Below are positions 1 to 8,777 of a DNA stretch of 51,512 bases, one piece after another. Under the pieces are notes generated by a model. That model saw nothing but the letters and a program-made list of their open reading frames with translations. It was not told the origin of the DNA and did not search any database. Made by a program: the position numbers and the translations under genes. Location of the stretch: contig PLBE01000259.1 of the NCBI GenBank assembly GCA_003134435.1, positions 25,190 to 76,701 on the forward strand, in the 5' to 3' direction. The DNA is from Acidobacteriaceae bacterium. Its GTDB lineage: Bacteria; Acidobacteriota; Terriglobia; Terriglobales; Acidobacteriaceae. Position 1 is the stretch's first letter, and each line of letters opens with the position of its first letter.

Positions 1-1914
1 GCTGTGAAGGAAGCGAAGGCGGGCGCGATCATGGATGCCTACAACCTGGTGAACGGTACTTACATGACTGCAAACGTGCATTTGAACAATGAAATCGTGA
101 AGCGGGAATGGGGCTTTGACGGCATCATCATGTCGGACTGGACCGCAGCCCACGACGCGGTCGCAGCGGCCAACGGAGGCCTGGACCTGGAGATGCCTTC
201 GGCAGTGTATTTTACTGCGGCGAATTTGTTGCCGGCGCTGAAAGACGGCCGGGTCTCGATGGCGACGATCGACGACAAAGTCCGTCGCATTCTCCGGAAG
301 GCGATTCAGTTCGGGTTCTTCGATCATCCGCAGATGGATACCAGCATTCCGCTCTACAACCAGCAGAGCCGCGAGGTGGCCCTCGAAGAAGCCCGGGAAA
401 GCATGGTTTTGCTGAAAAACGAGGGGCACGTTCTTCCGCTGGACAAGAGAAAGATTAAGACAATCGCCGTGCTTGGCCCTGACGCGTATCCGGCTGTGTG
501 GGGCGGCGGGGGTAGTTCACACGTAGATCCGTTTAACGCAGTCAGCTATCTCGAAGGGCTCAGCAACTATCTGGGGAATGAAGTGCAGGTATTAAGCGCT
601 CCAGAAGATGTGACGATCGAAGATGTCGTTCACACCAAGTTCCGAATCACGCCAGGTGGGCCGCCGGGTCTGAAGGCGGAATTCTTCAACAATCGCGATC
701 TTAAGGGCAAACCGGCCCTGACGCGCACGGACGAAGCCATCGATTTTGATTGGGGCGAGGGAAGCTACTCCAATTCGGGAGGCGCTGATCCGTTCTCCGT
801 GCGTTGGACCGGATATTTCGTGCCGCCGGTAAGTACTGCCTACAAGTTCTATCTGGCACCGAACGACGGCGCCCGACTTTACGTGAACGACCAACTTGTT
901 CTCGACGACACCGGCACGCACACCACGAACCTGGTTTTCTACACGGCTCCCCTGCAGGAAGGAGTGGCCTGTAAGATCCGCCTGGAGTACTTCAAGAACG
1001 CGCGCACAGCGGCGGTGCGTTTCGGCATTGTCGCGGCTGAGCGCCCAACGCTCGTCGGCTCTGGCGGCAAACCAATGGGGGTAAAAGCGACAGAAGCGGC
1101 GGCCAAAGCCGATGCTGTTATCCTTTGCGTTGGATTCAGTCTTTTTCTGGAAGGAGAAGCGTCGGATCGAAGCTTCCGGCTACCCGGCGACCAGGAAGAA
1201 CTGGTGCGCCAAATCGCCGCCGTCAACAAGAATGTCATTGTGGTTCTCACGGCGGGCGGAAGCGTTGACCTGACGAAATGGATCGACAAAGTGCCCGGGT
1301 TGGTTCATGCCTGGTATCCGGGAGAGCAAGGAGGGCTGGCCCTTGCGCAGTTGCTCTTCGGCGAGTACAGCCCGTCGGGCAAACTGCCTGTCTCGTTCGA
1401 GCGGCGCTGGGAGGACAACGCGGTCTTCGACAGCTATTACCCGAAGTCCGGAGAACGGCGCGTGGAGTACAAAGAAGGCGTCTTTCTCGGCTACCGGCAT
1501 TTCGACCGCACCGAGGTCAAGCCGCTTTTCCCATTCGGCTTCGGACTCTCCTACACCACCTTCGCTTACAGCAATCTTGAAATCACGCCCGCTGCGGGCG
1601 ACTTGCGTATTCCTGTGACGGTCTCGTTTGATGTGAAGAATACAGGTCTCGTGGCCGGTTCTGAGGTGGCCGAGATTTATGTCGGCGACGCGCACGCGAG
1701 CGTGCCCCGCCCAGTCAAAGAACTGAAGGGATTCTGCAAAATTCACCTGCAGCCGGGAGAAACCAAGCGTGTGACTCTTCCTTTGGACCGGCGGGCGTTT
1801 TCTTTTTATGACGTCAGCTTGCCGGGCTGGAAAGCCGAGCCCGGAAATTTTGGGATTCTGGTGGGAAGTTCCTCGGCAAAGATCGAATTGAAAGGCAGTT
1901 TCTCACTGCAATGA
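1..1914 (+). CDS. GH3 beta-glucosidase with PA14 insert (5' end cut by window)
   Basis: Hydrolyses beta-glucosidic or beta-xylosidic ends of plant oligosaccharides; probably exported, but the N-terminus lies outside the window. The reading frame is open from base 1, so the GTG at base 4 is only the first possible codon and not the real start. Counting from that codon, the TIM-barrel part ends with the GH3 nucleophile motif SDW (Asp45). A PA14 carbohydrate-binding insert runs at about 222-345. The alpha/beta sandwich domain follows, with EGEASDR at 383-389 (Glu385 is the likely acid/base). A fibronectin-III-like domain closes the protein from about 545. GH3 enzymes with an inserted PA14 often act on short beta-glucosides. 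It converges on the apiose operon, with 83 bases of nothing recognisable between them. Family is certain; substrate is not. Confidence 0.93.
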   Translation, partial: AVKEAKAGAIMDAYNLVNGTYMTANVHLNNEIVKREWGFDGIIMSDWTAAHDAVAAANGGLDLEMPSAVYFTAANLLPALKDGRVSMATIDDKVRRILRKAIQFGFFDHPQMDTSIPLYNQQSREVALEEARESMVLLKNEGHVLPLDKRKIKTIAVLGPDAYPAVWGGGGSSHVDPFNAVSYLEGLSNYLGNEVQVLSAPEDVTIEDVVHTKFRITPGGPPGLKAEFFNNRDLKGKPALTRTDEAIDFDWGEGSYSNSGGADPFSVRWTGYFVPPVSTAYKFYLAPNDGARLYVNDQLVLDDTGTHTTNLVFYTAPLQEGVACKIRLEYFKNARTAAVRFGIVAAERPTLVGSGGKPMGVKATEAAAKADAVILCVGFSLFLEGEASDRSFRLPGDQEELVRQIAAVNKNVIVVLTAGGSVDLTKWIDKVPGLVHAWYPGEQGGLALAQLLFGEYSPSGKLPVSFERRWEDNAVFDSYYPKSGERRVEYKEGVFLGYRHFDRTEVKPLFPFGFGLSYTTFAYSNLEITPAAGDLRIPVTVSFDVKNTGLVAGSEVAEIYVGDAHASVPRPVKELKGFCKIHLQPGETKRVTLPLDRRAFSFYDVSLPGWKAEPGNFGILVGSSSAKIELKGSFSLQ

Positions 1915-1997
1915 ACGGGAAGAAAGAAGGACAGCCGGCTGACTCCAAAGGGAAGTTCGCAGATGGCAGGAACACGCCCCATGACACTTGCGCGCCC

Positions 1998-2488
1998 TCA
2001 GTGCTGAGTCGGCGCGAAGGATGGCGGAAGTTCCAGAACCTCATTCGATGGCTCCGCACCCAGCGTGAAGTCCAGCGTTTTCGACTGGTGTAGCTCTTCC
2101 CAGTCGAGCCATGAAGCTCGGACTGGCTTTCCGTCCAGCGCCACGCCGTGGATATATACGTTCTCTGGAGCCCCGGCGACGCGAATCCGCAGCTCGCGGT
2201 TCCCGAGTTTCAGCGTGACGTCCGGAAATGTGGGCGTGTTGAAGGCCAAGCCGCCGACACCGGGAATCTCGGGATAAAGTCTGAGATAGGCGAAGACAGC
2301 CCACGAGGATGTGGCTCCCAGGTCATCGCTGCCCGGCAAACCGCCTGCCGAATCGAGAAACATGCGTTGTCCAACATCCAACTGGTGGATGTTCCGATGA
2401 AAGGGTTGACCCGCGAGGCCAGATCACTGTTCTGTGCGCCAGCTGCGGCACAAAGCAACAGGCCACAAAAAAGCAGAGCACCTTTCAC
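1998..2488 (-). pseudogene. GH92 alpha-mannosidase remnant with large internal deletion
   Basis: Two ends of a GH92 exo-alpha-mannosidase are joined with the middle missing. The 5' part starts at a GTG (2488), encodes a signal peptide ending near AAGAQ and continues into VNPFIGT, the hallmark near the N-terminus of GH92. After about 35 residues the reading frame changes by one, and the other frame (2381 to 1998) encodes the classic C-terminal GH92 block GLPGSDDLGATSSW and the final beta-sandwich. A complete GH92 has roughly 700 or more residues, so some 550-600 residues, including most of the catalytic domain, are gone and the parts are out of frame. The GTG overlaps the stop of the upstream GH27 (GTGA), so this was once a translationally coupled operon member. 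It cannot make an active enzyme. Confidence 0.85.
2373..2393. repeat. Perfect inverted repeat at the GH92 deletion junction
   Basis: The arms AACATCCA (2373-2380) and TGGATGTT (2386-2393) are exact reverse complements separated by a five-base loop. The repeat sits where the N-terminal GH92 frame stops matching and the C-terminal frame begins. It was probably made by, or helped cause, the deletion that fused the two ends. Confidence 0.7.
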
Positions 2489-3783
2489 AAACCGCCTTCT
2501 TTTGGTTTTCCCGATACCTTCAGCAGGACCGAGCCATGCGAAGGAAGCTCCGTAGAGTAACGATCGCCGAATTCACCCAAGTCTTTTCGAGACCAAAGAT
2601 CTCGGACGTGGGGGTTCGGTTTCAACCGGAGATCGCTCCAACGCACCGAGGCGATGGCCTGCCTGGAACTCAGGTTTAGCAACAGGATTGCCTTGGTTCC
2701 GCTGTTCTTGGTCCCCAGAGGCTTTTCCCAGACCTCAATTCCCTCTTGATCGGACCGAATTCTACGAGGCCCCGCTCCCAGCGAATCCTGATCGATGGCG
2801 ATGACTTCGGGGTTCGTGAAGATCGCCCTCGTTTCCGTATCCATATGAGCCAGATCTGTTCCGGCGAGCAGCGGCGCAGCGGAGATCGCCCACATCGAAA
2901 AATGAGATCGCGCCTCGACCGGCGTGATGCCATCGTTACCCACTTCGAGCATGTCAGGATCGTTCCAGCTGTCCGGGCCACTGAGGGCAGCGTGCCGCGC
3001 GTTGGATTCAAAGTTACGAACGATGTCGTCCCACTTTACGTGATTCTTTTCGTAGCTGATGTCCTGATCCGTCCTCCACATCTGGCCCACACCGCGCGCC
3101 CATTCCCAGGGATTCTCTTTGCCCCACGAGCAGATATACAGAATCATTGGCCGGTGTGTCTGACGAATGCCGGCGGCGATGCGACTGTATAGCTCTTTAC
3201 CGGTATGCCCGTCCGGCTTGTTACAGAAATCAACTTCGATAAGATCGATGCCCCATGAAGCAAACGTCGCGGTGTCTTGATTTTCATGATTGTAACTGCC
3301 CTGATATCGCGGTGTCGAAAAACAAGTATAAGGACCAACATCGGTGTAGATTCCTGCCTTCAGGCCACGGGAATGGATGTAATCCGCGAGCGGTTTCATG
3401 CCCTGCGGGAAGCGCTTGGCGTCGACGACCAGATTGCCGGCCTCGTCCCGACCTGGAGCAATGCATTCCTGAATGATCAGATATTGATAACCCAGATCGC
3501 GCATGCCGGTTGTCACCAGCGCATCGGCCTGATCCCGAATTGTCTGTTCATCGTATGCGCAGAAGTAACGGTTCCAGCTGGCCCATCCCATGGGCGGAGT
3601 GGGAGCTAATCTTGTAACTGCGGGCGTTCCACCGTGAGATGCGGCTGTCGCGCTCGCCAGCAGCAAACCGGCAATTACGACTGCCGCAGGTCCGAATCCC
3701 GCGAATCCGCTTTGCTGGCTATCGTCCGATTTCATCTTGCGGTCAAGCCCTGTTGAGGAGATTTCCCTCCGAGAAGTTGTCAC
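2485..3783 (-). CDS. GH27 alpha-galactosidase (melibiase)
   Basis: Releases terminal alpha-D-galactose (or beta-L-arabinopyranose in some GH27 members) with retention. The GH27 opening motif PPMGWASWN is at about 63-71. The nucleophile is Asp185 in IEVDFC, and the acid/base is probably Asp241 four residues after the Arg of MWRTDQD. The WNDPDML motif is near 273-279, and a C-terminal beta domain follows. A hydrophobic segment near 31-48 looks like a signal peptide. The start is uncertain: the GTG at 3783 overlaps the apnO stop (GTGA, coupling), while the ATG at 3735 gives a more normal-looking signal peptide; neither has a strong ribosome site. Fifth gene of the apiose operon, it overlaps the GH92 remnant by four bases. 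Its presence suggests the apiose-bearing glycan also carries galactose or arabinose. Confidence 0.92.
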   Translation of the reverse strand: MTTSRREISSTGLDRKMKSDDSQQSGFAGFGPAAVVIAGLLLASATAASHGGTPAVTRLAPTPPMGWASWNRYFCAYDEQTIRDQADALVTTGMRDLGYQYLIIQECIAPGRDEAGNLVVDAKRFPQGMKPLADYIHSRGLKAGIYTDVGPYTCFSTPRYQGSYNHENQDTATFASWGIDLIEVDFCNKPDGHTGKELYSRIAAGIRQTHRPMILYICSWGKENPWEWARGVGQMWRTDQDISYEKNHVKWDDIVRNFESNARHAALSGPDSWNDPDMLEVGNDGITPVEARSHFSMWAISAAPLLAGTDLAHMDTETRAIFTNPEVIAIDQDSLGAGPRRIRSDQEGIEVWEKPLGTKNSGTKAILLLNLSSRQAIASVRWSDLRLKPNPHVRDLWSRKDLGEFGDRYSTELPSHGSVLLKVSGKPKEGGL

Positions 3784-4634
3784 TTGGTGGATTCAACGGA
3801 ATCCACGGCGAGCATGACCTCAATTGCTTCACGCAGGGCTTGCGGCTCGAACACTTTCTTCCAATCCGGACGAATCACTTCTTTCATTCCCCATTCAATG
3901 GCGATCTTGGCGGCGTCGGAAAACGGCGATTTTTCGGCTCCAAAGGCAATCGCCATCGCAATCCGAGCGTGGCCCGCCATAAACGCCATGGCCGCGTCGG
4001 CGGGTACTCCTTTTTCTACAGCCGCGTCAAGCGACTTCTTCATGAGACAGGCCGCAGTCGCAACGACGATTTCTGACATTGCTGGCTCGAGCAGCGCGAA
4101 TTGCCCGGGAGTGACGCGATATGCCTTTCTGACCGGAGCGAACATGGCCTTGCAGATTTCCGTACCCTCTTGGAACCTTGACTCGGAGCCGTGGGCCAGG
4201 GATATCAAGATGTCTTGCAAAGCCACGCCACCGAAATAGTCGCGCCGCTGGTCCTCCGTTGCCTGTTCGGTAAAAAACGGAGGGTGGCAGGGATGAGTAA
4301 TCATGAATGTCAAACTTCCCGGCTCGGGAAGTTCGTTGACATAGGCGGCAGCCGCATCCAGCATGATCAAGGTGCCGTCGCTTTTCATCCGCGGGGCAAG
4401 TTGGTGGGCGATGCGACCGATCAAGGCGTCGGGCACGGCCATCACTACAAAATCGGCTTCCGGAAGAGCCGACTCGACGGAAACGACATGGAACCCATCC
4501 CGCTCCAACTGGCGTGCCCGTAGATCATTGCTTTCGCAGAGAAGCACACGAAAGCGGGACTCTTTCCCGATTTTCTCGGCCGCTCGTGCGCCCATTTTTC
4601 CACCTGCCCCAACAATCACAACTGTCCGCTGCAT
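3780..4634 (-). CDS. apnO: D-apionate oxidoisomerase-like dehydrogenase (ApnO)
   Basis: Predicted cytoplasmic NAD-dependent oxidoisomerase converting D-apionate to 3-oxo-isoapionate. The N-terminus is a Rossmann fold with the dinucleotide motif GAGGKMG at 9-15. The C-terminal half is the helical domain otherwise annotated as a phosphogluconate dehydrogenase C-terminal domain, and the intervening HPCHPPFF stretch is distinctive. At 284 residues it fits the ApnO family rather than true 6-phosphogluconate dehydrogenase (about 300 or 470 residues). The start ATG is preceded by AAAGGATGAGG. It lies 28 bases after the oiaC-like gene and overlaps the next gene by four. The family call is firm. The specific reaction is inferred from sequence resemblance plus the adjacent apsD and apnL; another 2-hydroxyacid dehydrogenase activity is possible. 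Confidence 0.75.
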   Translation of the reverse strand: MQRTVVIVGAGGKMGARAAEKIGKESRFRVLLCESNDLRARQLERDGFHVVSVESALPEADFVVMAVPDALIGRIAHQLAPRMKSDGTLIMLDAAAAYVNELPEPGSLTFMITHPCHPPFFTEQATEDQRRDYFGGVALQDILISLAHGSESRFQEGTEICKAMFAPVRKAYRVTPGQFALLEPAMSEIVVATAACLMKKSLDAAVEKGVPADAAMAFMAGHARIAMAIAFGAEKSPFSDAAKIAIEWGMKEVIRPDWKKVFEPQALREAIEVMLAVDSVESTK

Positions 4635-4662
4635 GGCCTCATCCTTTCGCGTTAATAGGATT

Positions 4663-5484
4663 TCAGTTCAAAATGAATTGCCGTAAGTATCGAATGCTTT
4701 GTTCAGCCCACTCTTGCTCCAGCGCACCGGTCAACTGAAGTTCGGCTTGCTCCGGAGGCCACAGTTCGAGAATTGCGTTTGCCCCCGACCTTGCTGATTT
4801 CAGCTCCTCTAGGATCCAGGGCAAATCCATCTGGCCTTGGCCCGCAGGTCTTCCTTCGACGATAAAACCCATTCGGTGCCAGACCCGCCGAACCACGAAA
4901 TCCTTTACGTGAAAACACATGGTGTGCCTGGCCAATGTTTTCACGACCTGCCGCGTGCCTTCCGGTATCGCCAAAGAATTAGCCGTATCCAGGGTGACTC
5001 CCAACCATGGGTTCGCGAGAGCGTCTAGAGTGTCGGCAAGGTCCTGGGCGGGGATATCGCCATTCTCCAGAGCCAAACGAACACGAAAGCGGTCCAACTC
5101 TGGAACAACCTCTCGGAGGCGGTCCTGCAGTTCCGCACGACATGGAACCTCACCGTTCGAAAGTTCCGGAACTGTTCTGACAAGGCTGCAACCGAGACGA
5201 GCCGCAAGTTCAAACTGGCGGCGAAGGTGCTGAAGATCGAGTCCGCGGGTACCAATCTCCAGTTCGATTTCCGCACTTCTCGCGCAATCTACAACCTCGT
5301 GCATTTGAGTCTCGGACAGAGCGTCGAGAGCAAGGTTCGGTCCAAACTGCACTACATGAACTCCCAGGTCTCGCCCCTTCGCAAGCAAACCGATCGCATC
5401 CATGGGTAGCGCAGGTTGTGCTCCTTCAAACCCGATCGACCACATGTATGTGTACGTCCCGATTCCGAGCTTCATAACACTCAT
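4663..5484 (-). CDS. oiaC: Xylose-isomerase-like TIM barrel, probable 3-oxo-isoapionate decarboxylase
   Basis: Belongs to the AP-endonuclease-2 / sugar phosphate isomerase-epimerase fold. The expected metal-binding set is visible: Glu140 (LALEN), Asp166 (TLDTANS), His192 (CFHVKDF) and Glu240 (LELWPPE). In known D-apionate pathways a protein of this general type (OiaC) decarboxylates 3-oxo-isoapionate to L-erythrulose, which is the step expected after ApnO. No RuBisCO-like transcarboxylase or DUF1537 kinase, used in the alternative branches, is visible here. The ATG overlaps the apnL stop (ATGA at 5481-5484), indicating coupled translation. The fold is certain. The decarboxylase role rests mainly on operon context; a 3-keto-sugar isomerase or epimerase is the main alternative. 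Confidence 0.62.
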   Translation of the reverse strand: MSVMKLGIGTYTYMWSIGFEGAQPALPMDAIGLLAKGRDLGVHVVQFGPNLALDALSETQMHEVVDCARSAEIELEIGTRGLDLQHLRRQFELAARLGCSLVRTVPELSNGEVPCRAELQDRLREVVPELDRFRVRLALENGDIPAQDLADTLDALANPWLGVTLDTANSLAIPEGTRQVVKTLARHTMCFHVKDFVVRRVWHRMGFIVEGRPAGQGQMDLPWILEELKSARSGANAILELWPPEQAELQLTGALEQEWAEQSIRYLRQFILN

Positions 5485-7424
5485 ATCCGGTCGAGCCTCA
5501 TCATCGCGAAGGGAGAAAGGTGCAGAGCCGTTCCCTCCTCTTCAATCGCCATCAATTCCCCCGCCGCCGCACGGAATGCCTCGGGAGAACTCATAGCCCA
5601 TTCACCGGTGTGCTCATCCACAATCTTCACCTGGAAGGTCCTGGCATGAGCGTGTGTCCGCAGGCGAATAACCTGCGGCTCCGAAGTCAGATTGGCCAAA
5701 ATGATCCGCAGCCCACCGTTCTTGCTCAACACGAGTCCTTGCGCTTTCAGGGGACTTGAGGACTCACAAACGACCACTTTGCCTCCCTGAAATTCACCTA
5801 TGTCCGCGAACAGGTGATAAACGGGAAAAACATAACCAGGTAGCGAGGGAAACCTCGCTGGAAGCGGTGAGCCCCCTTCCGCTTCCATTACGCCGCCCCA
5901 ACCGACCGTCTCGTAGAAAGTAGCGCTGTACGTCTCTGCCTCGGCGAGGCTCTTGATACTACCCATGGTCCATACGGCACAGAGCAGGGACATTTGGCGC
6001 GGATCTATATGGAGTGGCAGTTCTCCATCGGCCGGGGGAGACTCGATACTGGTCGCGTCAGGATTGGAACGTGGTCTTAACGTAATTGGGGTTACAGCCA
6101 ACTTGACACCGCGCGCAAACTGGTGCGCGCTTTCCATCATCGGCGTTTGTGCCTGAAGATTTTCAATTAGGTTTGCATGATCAGCAAGATGAACTTGTGG
6201 ATTAAGCGAAAAACTCACCACATCAATTCCGAAAGCGGGTGGTTTGGAACGGTTCAGTTCCGCAAAGTACGCGTCCGTCCCAACTCCGAACAGTGCCGCG
6301 GGATTGTAGCCGGACAGCCCCGATCGGGCTATGTCTCGCCATTTCTGAGTTGTGGACTTTTCAGCGACGTGAAAAACGAGAAATGTGTCCACAGGTGGAC
6401 GGACGCGATCGAGGATGGCACGCAACTCTGTGATTTCCTTTTGCGCACTGTCAGTCAAAAAGAGAGACACCTCGAGAACCGAGCCCAAAGCGAGGGCTTG
6501 TTCGGTGGCAGATTGCAATCTCGGTTCGTAGCCGTTGTAACTCAGTTTCAGATCGACGCGCAGATGAGAAGGGCATAGATGGCGCAAGCGATCAAGCGAG
6601 CGAGCCCCGAGCTCCTTAACTCCGCTCGACACTCCCAGACCGATCCTGGGAAGTGGAATGCTCTTTTCACGCAACTCGACAACAATCGGTTCGTCAGCCG
6701 GAGCGGATCCTATGCGCGAGGTGTCTCCTTGAATCATCAATTTGACAGCTTGTGCTACGGTGCCTCCGGCATAAATTTCCGTGGGAAATGGAAGGTTCAG
6801 TGGCGGACAATAAGTTTTGTATGACGCGTCACCCCAGTTCCGCTGGTCTTCCATTTCATATGTGTCGCCTTCCAATCGCACTTCCGCCCAGACACCCGGA
6901 AGCACTTCATGAGAGATTGCGCGAATTCTGGAAAACACTTTGCCGGGTGAGATGACACGCGGGAATTCTCCATCCATGCGATTCCCATCGACGGTCTCGA
7001 CCAAGCACGAGGTGCCGGCCCATTCCGCGGACGGATGTAGGACACAGAATCCGATCCGGTTTCGCCAAAACGTGGATTTGGCACAACCTTCCATCGTGAA
7101 AGCAATCGTCCCATCGCTCCGGCCGCCAACTGAGCCCCGCCAGCAAAAATCGATTCCCTCCCTCTTGTGCTCGACCTCAAACTCCAGTTCGAACGACTCC
7201 CCAGAGATTGTCTTATGGACATTCAGCAACGAGGTAGGAACGGTTCGCCAGTTGCGATCGCGAACAGCCACATACACACGGCGTAGGATTTCCCGGTCTC
7301 CAATTCGAATGTTGCGGATCTCACCGGCGATAAAAATTAGAGAAAGGGGCCCTGCTCTCAGCGCAATCGGCTCGGGCTGGGGCACGTCCGATCCGTAGTA
7401 CAGGATATTTCGGCTGAGTGTCAC
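5481..7424 (-). CDS. apnL: D-apionate lactonase (ApnL)
   Basis: Predicted to hydrolyse D-apionolactone to D-apionate in the cytoplasm; there is no signal peptide. The protein is about 647 residues with the ApnL-type opening (RAGPLSLIF, GDREILRRVYVAVRDRNW) and the conserved central block QRNWGDASYKTY at about 194-205. The C-terminal third looks like a barrel plus beta domain. I chose the GTG at 7424 because GGAGG (7430-7434) lies five bases upstream; an in-frame TTG at 7439 would add five residues. It is 97 bases downstream of apsD and its stop overlaps the oiaC-like start. The family is small and largely restricted to apiose clusters, so recognition together with apsD is fairly specific. The identification is from memory of family features, not an alignment. 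Confidence 0.8.
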   Translation of the reverse strand: MTLSRNILYYGSDVPQPEPIALRAGPLSLIFIAGEIRNIRIGDREILRRVYVAVRDRNWRTVPTSLLNVHKTISGESFELEFEVEHKREGIDFCWRGSVGGRSDGTIAFTMEGCAKSTFWRNRIGFCVLHPSAEWAGTSCLVETVDGNRMDGEFPRVISPGKVFSRIRAISHEVLPGVWAEVRLEGDTYEMEDQRNWGDASYKTYCPPLNLPFPTEIYAGGTVAQAVKLMIQGDTSRIGSAPADEPIVVELREKSIPLPRIGLGVSSGVKELGARSLDRLRHLCPSHLRVDLKLSYNGYEPRLQSATEQALALGSVLEVSLFLTDSAQKEITELRAILDRVRPPVDTFLVFHVAEKSTTQKWRDIARSGLSGYNPAALFGVGTDAYFAELNRSKPPAFGIDVVSFSLNPQVHLADHANLIENLQAQTPMMESAHQFARGVKLAVTPITLRPRSNPDATSIESPPADGELPLHIDPRQMSLLCAVWTMGSIKSLAEAETYSATFYETVGWGGVMEAEGGSPLPARFPSLPGYVFPVYHLFADIGEFQGGKVVVCESSSPLKAQGLVLSKNGGLRIILANLTSEPQVIRLRTHAHARTFQVKIVDEHTGEWAMSSPEAFRAAAGELMAIEEEGTALHLSPFAMMRLDRI

Positions 7425-7429
7425 CCGCG

Positions 7430-7434
7430 CCTCC
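7430..7434 (-). promoter_or_regulatory. Ribosome binding site deciding the apnL start
   Basis: GGAGG on the minus strand, five bases before the GTG at 7424. This favours GTG over the TTG at 7439, which has no such site. Confidence 0.6.
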
Positions 7435-7521
7435 AGCAAGCGAGATTGAACGAGGGGCGAGACCTATCGAAGAAAGTCGCCACATCGCGGCCGTGCCCTA
7501 CCCATCGGGCAGTCATAATTT

Positions 7522-8541
7522 TCAGATCGCAACCGCTCTCCCGCTCGCGGCAGATTCATAGGACGCAAAGACCAGTCGTGCCGTCTTCAGGTTGTCCTCT
7601 CCCGTGGTCTCGGCTGATCCGCCATTCAATCCCTCCAGCAGATTGGCCTGGCAAGAAACGATGCTGGAGTGAACCGCCTGGTAGGCAGGAAGGGCCCAGG
7701 AATAGATCGGGGGAGGATAGCGTTCTGCGATGGTACCTCCGGCATTCGTGACTTTGATCCAATAGTCCGGAGCTATCTCGATGGATCCTTTGTCTCCTTC
7801 GACAAACGCCAAAGTCTGCGGAAAACATTCGCGTTCCAGTGGATTCTCGGCGTATGCCATCTCCACCAGCACGGTGGTTCTTTCGCCCATTCTCAGCATC
7901 ACGGTCGCCACGTCTTCGCCCTTAATGTCGGGATGAACTCTACGGGTTTGGCAATAGAGGGTTTCCGCTTCGCCGAATAGAAAACGGGCGACGTCCAGGA
8001 TGTGGCTCCCCAAGTCCATGAGGATGAACTGCTCCAGGTCTCTCAGGAATGGTTGATTCTGGAAAATGGGAAAGCTCGAAATCATATCGAGCCGCGCCCG
8101 AAAAGGCGTCCCGATCTCGCCGCACTGCAGAATCGCTTTTAGCCGGCGCAAAGGTGTCTGCCATCGCCAATTCTCATTGATTAGCAAAGGCACGCCCACG
8201 CTGCGGCAAGCTTGGACCATTTCCTCTGCGATGGTCATGGTTGGCGCCATCGGCTTTTGGCAGATCACCGGCAGCTTGTGGGCAGCCGCCATCTTCACAA
8301 GAACGGCGTGATGGTCTACGTCAGTGACAATGTCGACGAAGTCTAACTTTTCTTTATGCAGCAGTTCTTCTGGGTCGTCGTAGGTAGAGGAAACATGAAA
8401 CTCGCGAGCGAGAGCTTTTGCCTTGGAAAGAGTCCGGTTGTAGAGGGCAACGCATTCGACGCCATCCAGTTCGCGCCATCCCGCAAGCTGGTACCTCGCC
8501 CAGAAGCCGGTCCCGAGCATCGCGAACTTTAATCTACCCAT
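7522..8541 (-). CDS. apsD: D-apiose dehydrogenase (Gfo/Idh/MocA family)
   Basis: Predicted NAD-dependent oxidation of D-apiose to D-apionolactone, the entry step of the pathway. The Rossmann motif GTGFWA is at 10-15, followed by the ApsD-like block ECVALYNRT near 29-36. The Gfo/Idh/MocA lysine is Lys96 in ICQKPMAP (a variant of EKP), and the second catalytic region is DLGSHILD at 176-183 with His180. The length of 339 residues is normal for the family. The ATG is preceded by AAGG seven bases upstream. It is the first gene of the minus-strand operon. Gfo/Idh/MocA enzymes are hard to assign singly, but the sequence resembles ApsD and the partner apnL follows directly. Other sugar dehydrogenase activity cannot be ruled out. 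Confidence 0.8.
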   Translation of the reverse strand: MGRLKFAMLGTGFWARYQLAGWRELDGVECVALYNRTLSKAKALAREFHVSSTYDDPEELLHKEKLDFVDIVTDVDHHAVLVKMAAAHKLPVICQKPMAPTMTIAEEMVQACRSVGVPLLINENWRWQTPLRRLKAILQCGEIGTPFRARLDMISSFPIFQNQPFLRDLEQFILMDLGSHILDVARFLFGEAETLYCQTRRVHPDIKGEDVATVMLRMGERTTVLVEMAYAENPLERECFPQTLAFVEGDKGSIEIAPDYWIKVTNAGGTIAERYPPPIYSWALPAYQAVHSSIVSCQANLLEGLNGGSAETTGEDNLKTARLVFASYESAASGRAVAI

Positions 8542-8777
8542 TACGCAACCTTAATCTTCCGTCGCTCCTCTGACTTGAATACGACTCGGGGCGGACCTTT
8601 TTCCGTGCGAATTCTGGCCCTTCTTCAAACAAGAAAACTAGTGTATGCAAGTGCTGCATTTCTATAACAAACGCGGCCGTCATTCTAAGAAAAGCATCGG
8701 CGGCACATTTCAGAAGGATTGGGGCGGAGTGACGAACGGCTGAAACTGATCTGGCAATTGGTCTTCTGGGAGCCAGC
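8542..8777 (-). promoter_or_regulatory. Probable control region of the apiose operon
   Basis: 236 bases lie between the AraC gene and apsD on the same strand, enough for a separate operon promoter. ATGCA (8645-8649) and TGCAT (8655-8659) form a short perfect inverted repeat. Next to it on the minus strand is a weak minus-10-like TACACT (8645-8640) with a poorly spaced TTGTTA upstream. The assignment of a control region follows from layout; the individual boxes are tentative. Confidence 0.35.

Noticed and set aside
1915-1997. Possible bidirectional terminator between GH3 and the GH92 remnant
   Set aside because: No stable hairpin with a T-run on either strand could be seen in these 83 bases.
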